In this document: in pieces, positions 11,029 through 21,868 of the stretch | Layout of the letters: the number at the start of each line of letters is the position of its first letter | How positions within the stretch are numbered: the stretch's first letter is position 1 | Source: Cylicocyclus nassatus | Taxonomy: Eukaryota; Nematoda; Chromadorea; Rhabditida; Strongylidae | Assembly: GCA_958299035.1 (NCBI GenBank) | Contig: CATQJL010000112.1 | Location: 83,470,636 to 83,534,635, forward strand | DNA: 64,000 nucleotides | Reading direction: 5' to 3' | Notes under the pieces: model-generated | Told to the model about the DNA's origin: nothing | The model's database searches: none | The model's input: only the letters and a program-made list of their open reading frames with translations | Program-made: the position numbers and the translations under genes

Positions 11029-12287
11029 TAAGAAAAATTACGATTAGGTAGATACTTTATTAGGCTTGATATGTTTTCAGAAATTCTCTTTTGAAGTAAA
11101 AAAAAACTTTTATGACTGAACTTTTGTGACTTATAATATGAAAATTGATAAAGATCAACTACTTCGTATTTTGCTTCAAGTCTGTCTCGTTTACTGACAA
11201 TTGATAGTACAATGAATAAATATAGATACAAAATACAAGATTCGCGAAGTCAGTCGCACTTCTTAGCTCGAAACAGACTTTCCACATGGCATCTATATCA
11301 CTTTGAAGAGCATTGATTGATGATTCCAAATCTGTCTTCCTTATCTGCCAAGCGCCTCTGGAGGCCGAGTTAGCGTTTTTAGGTTGAAAAATTGAATGCG
11401 CGACCGAAACAAGACCTTCCAGAATTGCTCAAGTAGTCAGCATCAATTATCACATTACTTCAATAAATGGATGCCTTCTGTCCAATACCCTCATACTCAA
11501 TACTGCCCTATTTGAGCGCAAAAAAGATCATAGCCTTTGTTTTTACCTATATTCTGCTTCATTTTCCACTCCTAAAAGCACTTACAACTTGGGGCCAAGA
11601 GCGCTTGGCAGAAAATAGAAACAGATTTGAAATCAGCCTTCAATGCTTTCAAAGTTCTATGGGACTTCTTCGAGAAGGCCACTCCTAGTGAAAGGCTACC
11701 TTATAAAAGTCAAGCATTTGTGATTATTTATTTATTTGATGCATGCATAGTGCGCCACAACAGAACGAGAAATGAGGACCTGGCACAGATGAATACCAAG
11801 CTGCCACTAAAATATCAGGTAAAACATTATTATCAGAAAGGATAAACAAGCGAAAAAAGCATCTTGGTGGATATACAGCACACCACAGTATGTAGGCGTC
11901 AGTAAATAGCAAAGTAAGAAAAAGAAGTTGGTTAGTGAAAATAATCTCATAAATTTTGAGACAGGCCCAATGCGACGACAGGGAGACGCAGATCAAGGGA
12001 AGGAAGTCTCCTGCAAAGAGAGAGCAAAGCAAAGATATATCAGCACTAACAAGCCATTCACTAGCGCGAGGTCGACACTCCTAAGGGTACGCTTGAACGA
12101 ACACACTTTGAGCAGAAAGCACTCTACAAAAGAAACTATCGAAGAGCCGCAAAAAGCGCTTTCCATGAATGCAGGGTAATAATGTTGCACATGTCAGTTC
12201 TAACAGTAGGTCTAAATACCAAAACGTACTTACTCGCATTGAGCCTAAGTTCCTTACGCAGACGTCGAAATGCAAAAACGAGTTTAA
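11029..12287. other. 3' flank of TTL copy A, no gene recognised
   Basis: Collinear with 41073-42648, except that unit II carries a Helitron2-like insertion at 41261-41538. A Lys/Arg-rich frame near 11993-12179 (ending STKETIEEPQKALSMNAG) persists in part in unit II but shows no family and no splice signals that I trust. Confidence 0.4.
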
Positions 12288-12615
12288 AAGCAGCGTCCCG
12301 TCACGTGGAAAGTAATTTTGGGGTCCTAACTAAGCGACTGCCCAAGCGGCATCGCAGGAAATCACTAACGGCTGAGATATGCGCCTCCAAAGTGGACCCC
12401 ATAATCGTGTTCGCATGGATTCATGGCAGTTTCGCGCGAGGACCCCGCTTTGTGCCATGCATCCATGCGAAATACGATCCCAGGATCCAGTTTCGGGAAT
12501 ATTTCAACCGTTAGAGCACTATCTGAGCTGCCAGTTGGGCAGTGGCTTAGTTAGGGCCCGAAGATTACTATGCACGTGAGATCCCCACGTGTCCAAACTT
12601 GCCTGGACGCTGCCT
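12288..12615. mobile_element. TTAA-flanked palindromic MITE, AGGCAGCGTCC family, unit I copy
   Basis: Bounded by TTAA at 12284-12287 and 12616-12619. The right end inverted is AGGCAGCGTCCAGGCAA; the left end is the slightly decayed AAGCAGCGTCCC. The two halves are inverted copies of each other, with the centre near the pair CGCATGGATTCATGGCAG and CATGCATCCATGCG (about 12412-12470). The same insertion is present in unit II (42649-42916), so it predates the duplication. The youngest-looking relative is at 14356-14711. Confidence 0.78.
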
Positions 12616-13330
12616 TTAAGATAAATACGTCTGTACTCTAAAGTCTTGCTCAATATAAAAGTTTGAGCTTGGAGGGTTATGAGTTCCAACATAGAGGTTT
12701 GAGTTTAGAGGGTTATACGAGGCATATTCCGGAACATGACATACGCATACAGAACTTGCTTTCTGGCTAATCTGTGAATTAAGAAATGTCAATGTTGAAC
12801 CAATAAGACAAAGGCATACTTTGTGAAAATTTTGGGTCGAGGGAGGCTGAAAGGCCGCACCTTCTCCCCTACCCCCCCCCTCCCCTCCTCCTCCGACAAT
12901 GGGTCGCCAATTTTCGAAGTAGACAGTATGAGTTACGAAATGGTGCAAAGACTTTTCCACGTAATCTTTTCTTTGAACCTGGGCATGTATTAGATTTGAG
13001 TAGAGATAACTCGAGTTTACAGCACGAAAAATTTGTTAGAGGCGCATTGATCTACGCCGGAAATCCGGGCATGAACAACAAAAAATGAGAGTGACGATAA
13101 CGACTGATCTCGTGCTTCTTATGACATTAGGTGACCTTAAACCGCACAGTATATATAGTCCTTGAGTCACTGAGCAGCCTTAAGGGTGTCCGTGTCCGTC
13201 ACATCCTTGCGGACTACTGACTCCAAGGTAATTTAGAGGTTGGTGAATCCATTTTATTGTTTCTCGGTGCGTTGCGCCCAGATGAGGTTCAAATGACGGA
13301 AGTCTCATGGGGTGTTTGGTCGTGCAGGCT

Positions 13331-13790
13331 AACGGTTGTTTCATACTGCACTGACCACACCAGATTCAGCTGACCGCACTGACAGCAGCAGACTGGAGCA
13401 GACTGCCAGACTGCGGCTGACCGCACTGACCGCAACACTGCACAGATCGCTACATCCTTTCGTAGAAGAGAGAACAATTGTTACTCGAAACATCATGATT
13501 TACGCCTGCTATTTTCATAGGGTCTAATTTCTCTTCTCAATCTTTTGGCGATTGTTTTTCTTTGGTATGCTCATATTTGATCTAATTCCTCGTATTGCAT
13601 ATAACTGTTTTGTAATACTCTCGCTCGTGTTGTCTTTTGGCTCTAGGCGTATACTATTGTTAATTGTTGGAACTACAACTATTTATCCCTCCTTTACAAA
13701 AGGATGCAGCGATCTGTGCGGCCGTTGCGGTCAGTGCAGTCAGCTGCAGTCAGCTACGGTCAGTGCGGCAGTCTGCAACAACCCTAACGG
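13331..13790. mobile_element. MITE with about 150-bp inverted ends containing CTGACCGCA-like repeats, unit I copy
   Basis: The left arm (13331-13490) contains CTGACCGCACTGACMGC-type repeats followed by CACAGATCGCTACATCCTTT. The right arm (about 13655-13790), inverted, reads GTTGTTGCAGACTGCCGCAC and then CGCACAGATCGCTGCATCCT. The arms are therefore inverted copies around an AT-rich centre. The element is shared with unit II (43636-44540), where a second element is inserted in its centre. No transposase is encoded. Confidence 0.6.
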
Positions 13791-14039
13791 ATAATATCAC
13801 CGCAATTCCTTTCCAGACCTCCGAAAAAGACGATAATATTCAAAACGTAAGGTCAATAAAGACCCACCACAAAACCTGGTTGGCAGAAAAACAACACACG
13901 ATGTGCAGAAGAGTTTTTCCTTGTGAACAAATCACATTATTTCAAAAATTTTTGGACACAAAAATGGCTAATAATTACTTTTTCCTGCGTTCATGCGCAT
14001 TCATCTTTAGGCTGCGCTCCTCTCCCGCTCCCTTTCCTA

Positions 14040-14266
14040 CTACCTTAATTTCACGCTAGACGTATCTTTTCGGCTTTTTGGTTTTTCAAGCGTACCGCTC
14101 AGCCGCCTCGTTGTGTTTCGCAAAACGAGACTTACGTTGCACGATGCTCTCAGGCAATATGTAACACTGTGAATAGCTTTTGGATCGCGAAGTCCTTCGG
14201 CGTGTCTGTGCTGTTTGATTTAAGAAGAAATGCCCCTACCCGCGTCTTATAGCGTGAAATTAGGGT
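14040..14266. mobile_element. MITE with CCCTAATTTCACGC ends, shared by both units
   Basis: The left end reads CCTTAATTTCACGCTAGACG and the right end, inverted, reads CCCTAATTTCACGCTATAAG. The same element is present in unit II at about 44790-45020, so it is older than the duplication. It is the parent family of the neighbouring unit I insertion at 14280-14856. Confidence 0.6.
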
Positions 14267-14279
14267 ATTTATAGAACTA

Positions 14280-14856
14280 CCCTAATTTCACGCGTACAAG
14301 GCGCGGGGTGGTCCTAGCTTTCATCGAGCTGCTCAGCCGCCCGAACGTGTTTTAAAGGCAGCGTCCAGGCAGATCTGGACCTATGGCGCTTTTACGTGGA
14401 AAGTACTTTTGGGGCCCTAACTAAGGCACTGCCCAAGCGGCAGCTCAGGTAGTGCTTTAATGGCTGAGATATTCCCCTCAAAACTGGCCCCCGCGAACGT
14501 ATTCGCATGGATTCATGGCAGTTTCGCGCCAGGATCCACGCTTTGCGCCATGAATCCATGCGAAACACGGTCGCGGGGTCCAGTTTCGAGGGGAATATCT
14601 CAGCCATTACAGCACTACTTGAGCTGCCGCTTGGGCAGTGCCTTAGTTAGGGCCCCAAAAGTACTTTCCACGTAAAAGCCCCATGGGTCCAGATCTGCCT
14701 GGACGCTGCCTTTAAGAAGCGATCCCTATGCCGCACGATTCGTCAGGCAAAACGCAGCACGGTATGGGGTTCCTTTGGTTGCGAAGTCCTTTGCCGTGTT
14801 CGGGCTGGTCGATGAAAGCTAGGACCACCCCGCGCCTTGTACGCGTGAAATTAGGG
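14280..14856. mobile_element. MITE with CCCTAATTTCACGCGTACAA ends, TA duplication, unit I only, carrying a nested MITE
   Basis: The inverted ends match for about 45 bp. The insertion is flanked by TA (14278-14279 and 14857-14858), and unit II has the empty site AAACTACTACCCCC near 45030. Subtracting the nested element at 14356-14711 leaves about 220 bp, close to the length of the related element at 14040-14266. TA duplication suggests a Tc1/mariner-type mobiliser; this is inference. Confidence 0.8.
14356..14711. mobile_element. TTAA-flanked palindromic MITE nested inside the previous element
   Basis: Bounded by TTAA at 14352-14355 and 14712-14715. The ends are AGGCAGCGTCCAGGCAGATC and its inverse. 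The 356-bp element is almost a perfect palindrome along its whole length, with the centre near 14530-14545, so single strands could fold into a long hairpin. It is better preserved than the relatives at 12288 and 42649. Confidence 0.85.
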
Positions 14857-16284
14857 TACTACCTCCGCTACTATTCACTGGTGACACAATGGCCGTGGCA
14901 CTCGATTTATACACTTTTCTCCTAACAAAGCGATCAGCATGAGTAGACCATGTTACATAGCCATTGGCACAAAAAAATTACAATGTGATGGACCAAAATT
15001 ATCGATGAAGTGTCAGAGTTCAACTGTACAATACCTCCTACGCCATACAAGCTCGATCTTCAACAACTGATAAAAAGGAATATTCTTGGAGGTGTCAATA
15101 AAAATAAAAAAATGTAAATGTATAAACAATTAAAATGCACCTGGTAATCCATATCGTGATCAAAAGACATTAAGAATCACATGACAGTGAATTAAGAGAT
15201 TCGGGATCATCAAAATAGTACCGAAAAACAACGAGATAACAATGAACAATTTCCACATATAGACATTGATTTACACAATTGCATAAAAACATATTGAAGG
15301 ATTCTTCGATGGGATCAAGCACGTCAATGTGACCCATGCCCCTTTATATAATCCCTTCAAAGACCCAAGAAAAGAGCGTTTCAACATCTAAGGATTTCTA
15401 CTAATATAACTCGAAAATATGCCACAGATATAAACTGGTTGGAACCAAGTTTTGTGGGGCACATAGCAGCACTGCAATTTGGAGCATGCATGCGCATTAG
15501 TTTGGCCAAAACCCTTATTTTGTTCCTATAATTTAAGAGCCATAAATGCAATTAGGCTGCTTAGGGCGATTCTCTCATTGCAGTTCTTTCATTTAATTGT
15601 AGAAAGATTTATGTTAACTTTCTAGACACAATGCACATGTAACTCTACTTTTTTTCGCAATTTCAATGGCAGCAGGGCAAATTTGGATTATGTACAATGT
15701 TACTATCATGAAAACTAACTTGAGCCATCCTTCCTCACATTAAACGTCTTCAAAGGCGGCCATGACGAGTGGGTCATCGAGAGTCTTATTTTTAGAGAGT
15801 TACATAGCTTTTGAGTTTCAAAGAGATATGGATACAAACTCTTGAAGAAATCTTGCAAAAGTTGAAAGTCTTTCTCCTAAAAACCCCAAACACGACTTGC
15901 GACGCGCCTCGAATGGTAAACACAGAAATATGAACCTAATTACTGCTGCAAGAGGAAGAAGTTACGTATAACTGCGCATATCTAGAATGTATCTGTACTG
16001 AATTAACCTTCATAATATTCAGATAAGGCTTATGCATTATTGATGCACACTCACTCTAGCGGAACTCGGAACACTAAGCGTGCAACTCACTTTAAAATTA
16101 TCGCTCAAAATGATAAGGGGTCCTTGTTAATTAATTCCTACTTGAGTCCCTCCTCAATTTAATAGCCTGCTACTATAGCTACGGTCCCCTAACACTCCCA
16201 CCCTTTCTTTCTAAGGTCGATGAAATGGTCACATTACATGCTCGATCCTGCTAGAGAATTCCTAAGAAAGAGATAATTACAGTT
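14857..16284. other. 3' flank of the Argonaute pseudogene, no gene recognised
   Basis: Collinear with 45040-46490 in unit II with many small substitutions and indels. No exon, RNA or element that I can support in either copy. Presumably it includes the 3' untranslated region and downstream spacer of the Argonaute gene. Confidence 0.45.
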
Positions 16285-17241
16285 TTACGCATTTTAACGA
16301 ACTTTTTGCAATGGGCCATGATTAACTAATCGCATGTTTGCCTCCTCAATGCTGCCAACCGGGTCTCTCTGTCTTCTGTAAAGAACATTTCAAAACTTTT
16401 TAACCACATCCAAAGAAAAAACTCACGAGTTGGCGATATAAATATTGTGTCCTCGCTTGGCGCAGCGATCGGCCACAATCAAAGGCACAGGCAAGCTTAC
16501 GGTTGCCGTAATTATCTGGTGCAGATAACACAATCCATGCGTCATACCTTCGATCACATCAACAGGAATCTGAGAGTCATCGTACACTAAAGACTACTTG
16601 GGTGTTCTAGCAGTTCCTTAAAATTACAAAATTCTTAGATCAAAATTCCTTTTTGAAGGGAATGCACAGAAGATGTAGGCTGTACTTTAACCACCGACAC
16701 TGCATAAATTCCGCCAAAGCATTCCGATTCCCGACTTGCAAAATGGGAGCAACTTAGATAATGGAAGCAAAGGCATACAACAAAATGTAGATATATGAGT
16801 CGAATTCGGACCCAGAAGAACAAACTATTCGAACAATGACAATGCGCGAAGTATGCGTATGATAGAGAACTTAATCTGGGAAGAAAGTGAGTTAACTGCG
16901 AGGTAGAAGAAGGTTGGGGAATTAATACAAAGCAGGTGTAATCCGCCTTATTGATAAGTAAGTAGTGTGTATATCGCGGCTCAATTCCACTGTACAACGA
17001 TAGAGTTGCATTCCTTTGTAAATACTAGTGTTTCCGACCCCCACCCGCATTCATTATGGCATAAAAATTGTGCCCACAGATCTGCCGTTCACCTCTCTGC
17101 TGGAATACTGAACAGGTCATGCATAAGCATGGACTGCTTTATAAGAGTATCTCTGTTGCCCAAATGTAGTAGTTCATTTAATTCGTTCCTCCTTTTACTG
17201 GCAGTACACTAGATACTACTGCGACTATGCGTGCAGGTCAT

Positions 17242-17790
17242 CTTACTACTTACTCAGAGTTCGGCACAGACCGAATGGAAGCAGGCTGGACTTTGTTTTT
17301 GGGACAAAAAGCAAAGGGGATACAGTTTCTGCGGTGTGCGAAGCCTCAAAAAAAATTGCTTACTGCATTACTGGCTGCATATGTGGATGAAAATTACACA
17401 CACAGTGCAAGGCAATTCAATACACTTCCTGTAGTGGCAAAAGCGCACTCAGTAAAGCGCAAGCTTTAAGAACAGGTTGCTACACGATGGGCATGACCCA
17501 TCGTGTCTTGCGGGAAGCGCGCGCATTTTGAAAGCAAAGCTAAAATTAATAACTGCTTGTTTGCAACGTGGAGACAAGCATATGACACCAAAAATTTGGA
17601 CTGCATGCATAAGATACTATTAAAAGGAAAATTCATGTAAAAATCCGAAAAGTTATGTGAAGTAGTACTATTTCCAGAATTGGTCCGTTTCAACACGGGT
17701 ACTAAATTATTTGAGATCGTTTGCAGCATATATTTTCGTAGGTTTATAAAAGCCTTGGATTTCTCTATCATGGACGAAGTCTCCCGGAAT
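17242..17790. repeat. Relic of the hAT-like element family in the pseudogene's last large intron
   Basis: Contains GGCACAGACCGAATGGAAGC and a stretch ending in GACAAAAAGCAAAGG that match pieces of the elements at 21005-21868 and 61257-61700. The equivalent relic in unit II lies at about 47485-48030. Ends are too decayed to delimit. Confidence 0.45.
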
Positions 17791-20700
17791 ATGTACCTGA
17801 GCATGAAAACATTTTCATATCGTTACCTTCCTTTCTTTTGCTTCGCATATCCTTCCCCGCTCAAGCTACTGATCTCATGGCAGAATTTCTGAGGTAATAC
17901 CTGTTTAGAATTCATTTGTGATAATCATTACAGAGTAATTTTCAGAGCAGACTTCTGCATTGCGCAAGCTCGAGGAGAATGGTAAACGGTGCGAGCCTCG
18001 AAGCAGAATGGATGCAATGGTTGAGGTAAAGAGAAGTCAGAAATAGATGAATTTTCGTACGCAAAGCACGTGCTCTCAATGCTAACCTAAAGGTGTCAAG
18101 ACTGCTTGTAAGGGAAGGATCCCAAGTTGCTGCATAATGTGTTGGAGTTTACCTCAAGAGAGCATATTTGGCATTTAAGTGTACTAACAAGAGAAATGCG
18201 CAGTTCACAAAGACATGAATGTTTTTCAAAGAACAAATTCTTAAAGAGGCCCTATAACTTGCTATATTTGGACTTTCAAACGCTCATAACTTCTTTTAGA
18301 AAAGCTCTCAGCATTTGCGGAGATGGGTCAGCTCAGTGAAACGCATCTAACTAACGATATGCATTTTGTTCCCAATCGCCACTGCTTCTTGTTCTTCCCT
18401 AGTAAAGATCTCTCCTCTCGAAACGGATACATCGACAGCAACTCCCAACACACCGGCGACTATTGATCAAAATAATTCCTAACATATTTATTAGTACTCT
18501 TACCGCGGAAAAAGCATAGCTATTTTGCTGAGCGTTTGCCTTTACTTCAGTCAGGAAAGAAAAAAATGTACACGAATTTCAAATTGCGACTGTTAACCTA
18601 CCTGAAAAGCAGAATGAGCATTTAAGTAGAACTCATTAATTACTGGTGATACTATCTTCGTATCAATAAAGGTTCCTGGCGGAATGTTTTGCTCGGAGGC
18701 TCGATTGCCACTGATTATCTGAATAATGTTTAAGTAGACTATTAATCAACATTTGTTCATGCAAAAGGCACACCGCTTTGTAGATACGTTCATTGTGGTC
18801 CTTTGATACGGTCAGAACAGTGATTAGAGGCTTATAGTTTGGCGAAAGCGACCTGATTCCGTTCTTGATGACTTGTATGTAAGTACTAGCGACCTTGAAT
18901 GCAGATATGTATAAGAAAAGTCTTTGAGCCTCATGCATGTTTCTAGCGTTCTCATCTCCGCGATATCTAGAGGGTGGTTGGAACGTATTGGCGCACACAA
19001 AAAGGCAATACACTCCTTTCAAAATCAATTTAGATTGTGCCTGATATAACAGTAGAGCAAGTGCATGCCAAAACATTATTATAAAAAAGCAGAACTCGTC
19101 AATCCAATTTTTAGCAAATCAAGAACTATTGCCTCAGAACTTCCGAAACAAACACGCACTACTGCCGGAACTAAACCGATAAAAATTAATACGCAAAAAT
19201 GCGCAAGCTAATTTAAACCTTATGATAAGTAGCTTTAAAATCTGTGCATTCTGCTAAATAGATATGACGAGATGAAATCGCGTCAAGTATGCTCAAGGCT
19301 TTACAAAATTATCTCACCATACTCCATCGCCCTTCGGATATTCCTGAGAAATAAAGTACCAGGTGGCGAGGAGCAATATTGGTAGCAGCTCGAAACCTTT
19401 TGAGAATATCGACTATCAGCTCGCCTAGATACGGGCCCATCATCTGCAAGGTCACTAACTCAAGTAGTGTATGATGTGGTTAAACTTACATCAGCTTGGC
19501 GGGGTTCGACTTAGATGTAATCGCCAAAATACTGCCTGCGAGTTACTTGCACAATTCGCTTCCCATCCCAGCACCGAAGGCATCTAGATACGCAGAGATG
19601 ACAAAAAAAAACTATGCAAGATATAAAACTGCCAAGAAAAGCTGTTTTATATGCATATGCATAATCTTCTCAATGAACAACTACTGCGTGATAAACCCAA
19701 GTTTCTTGAGCGAAAAATAGAAAATTATTGTATGGCAAAGAAATCTATAAATTGCAGTGTAGGATGTTAGACGGATTGAACTCGCTAATGCTCGCGTGCA
19801 CTTTATGGCTCCGGAAATCTTCTTAAGCAAGGTATTTTGATTGTAGTTCAGCAATAAGTGTTTACTCAACAGCTTCTCAATCGCCGGGAGCAGGCGGCCA
19901 TGCGATATGTGGGCGGGCAGGCACCGAAAAAATAGTTCGCTGATTTTTGCGATCCGCTTGCAGATATTTGAAAAATTTTGGAGGAATTTTAGACAAATGT
20001 TTAGAGAACAATTGCGGCTTTTTCACAGATTAGTTGCGGCACAGTGGCAGCATTCTCGCGGACTTTCCGCGAGAATATGCAAATTTATTGGACTCCTTTG
20101 TGAAGGACCGCATAGCCCGTAGATACCTTCCGCTGAGAGAAAGTACCCCAAACTCGGATAATTGAACCATCGATGACACCTCTTTTATGTAGTGTTACCT
20201 TTGCTCGACGTACGCCCGGAACTGCTTAAAAAGAGTCCGAGCACCTGCTAAAAGTTTGGCCCGCACTCGCTGAATGAGAATGTTTAACGAACGCATGCAG
20301 AAAGTTTTGTATTGCTGCCCCTGGGGCAAGGCGCACCGTAAAGTAATAGACGTAAGTAGTGATGAAGTCCTTGACCCTGATTAGAGCCATGCTTAAACAA
20401 GCTTCGCCTTGTGCGCCAGCGCTATCCTGCTAGAAGCACCGATATCTCTTAGCGAGATGAGTATCGGTTCAGCAAATCCTTCATCAAAATCCTATTCAAG
20501 TGTGTAACAACGTGCACTTGGAGGTTGGCTTAGAGCTCCATGGCACAAAAATCAGCGGTTTTGCCGATTTGACGGAAAAATACCTGCTCAGCGGTGGAAA
20601 GTATCCTGCTGAAAAAGATTGCGGTTTGGTGGCGATCCTTGGAGACATTCTAGCAGTCGGGCTGTGCAGTCGGTTTAGCTTCAGGTCGTCCCTTCAGGAA

Positions 20701-21004
20701 TAAGCTTACTGCTTACTTTGAAGCTTCACACAAGGCCTGTTTTACTTTCAAAGGCCTGCGAGTGATGGATGCTTCTAAGGTTAGCTCAGTCAATCCTGAG
20801 AATTCTAACGGATGATTTCGAACAACCTCCTAATTTTTGGAGTGTTCGCAGTAGCCGCTTTGTCACTTCTACGACAGTCCTTCGTACAATGGAGACGACA
20901 CTCAAGGTGAATTAAACCGTGTTCCGTGACATTTTGAGACTCCCGCGACCTAGTGTTAACCTTTCTCCGTGCATATCCACGATTGACGCTCGCTTCGCTT
21001 GAGA

Positions 21005-21868
21005 CAGGGCCCGGCACCGATGGTTTGGGGTCAAACTGGACTTCGTTTCTGGAGTTAGAAGCAACGGGGACATCGTTTTTATGAGATCCTGGAGGAAGCG
21101 CCAAAAAAACACGACGAACATGTCAGGTTTCACGAGTTGAACGTGTTCTTTCGCAAGCGCGCGAATTTCAAATGCAAGACTCAAGCAAACAAATGGCTTG
21201 TTTACAGCGCACAAACAATCACATGGCTCCGAATTTGGGCTATGAGTATACAATATTAATCCAAACTATGTTATGTAAAAAGTTCTCAAAACTTATGTGT
21301 CCTAATATCCGTTCTCGAATTTGTTGGTTTCTAGACCAACTACCAAACCAACTGGGTTGGTTCGGAACACAAATATCGGAGAGTTCACATAAGTTTTGGA
21401 CCTTTTTGATTTGGACGATTAGAACGGCCAAAAATCTATCATATAGTGAAGAGAGCGGATCAAACCGTTGCCTCTCCCCTTTTTTGAGTCAAAAGTAGTA
21501 GAATTCTACGCGTTGGTAGATATCGCGCTCCAATCACTTGCGGTGTCCTTTGAAATATGTGGCGAAAAATGCATCGCAGGTTTGTTGGGGCTACAGATTT
21601 GGTTGGCCTAGGAGATTCTCGACATTCCCAGCATCAAAATGGTACTATACCCAATGGCAGAGCCTTTAATCGACTCGAAATGTTTTCTTTTTGCTTTTTT
21701 GTTATATTACATATCTCAAAATGCGCTTTTTTCGCTTTTTTGTTGCTGTTTTGGTTGAATAAGGGTTTCCCTACTGATTTTCACGTCGAGAGGGATTTCG
21801 TAAATTTTCGCGAAGTCACGGGGGACTTCGTTTCTAAAAACCTCCAAACCAACGCGTGCCGGGCCCTG
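21005..21868. mobile_element. hAT-like non-autonomous element with 8-bp duplication, unit I only
   Basis: The 864-bp element starts CAGGGCCCGGCACCGATGG and its inverted right end reads CAGGGCCCGGCACGCGTTGG. It is flanked by the perfect 8-bp duplication GCTTGAGA (20997-21004 and 21869-21876). Unit II has the uninterrupted site CGCTTCGCTTGAGAGTACAT near 54295-54315. CAGGG ends with 8-bp duplications are characteristic of hAT transposons. No intact transposase frame is present. Confidence 0.88.
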
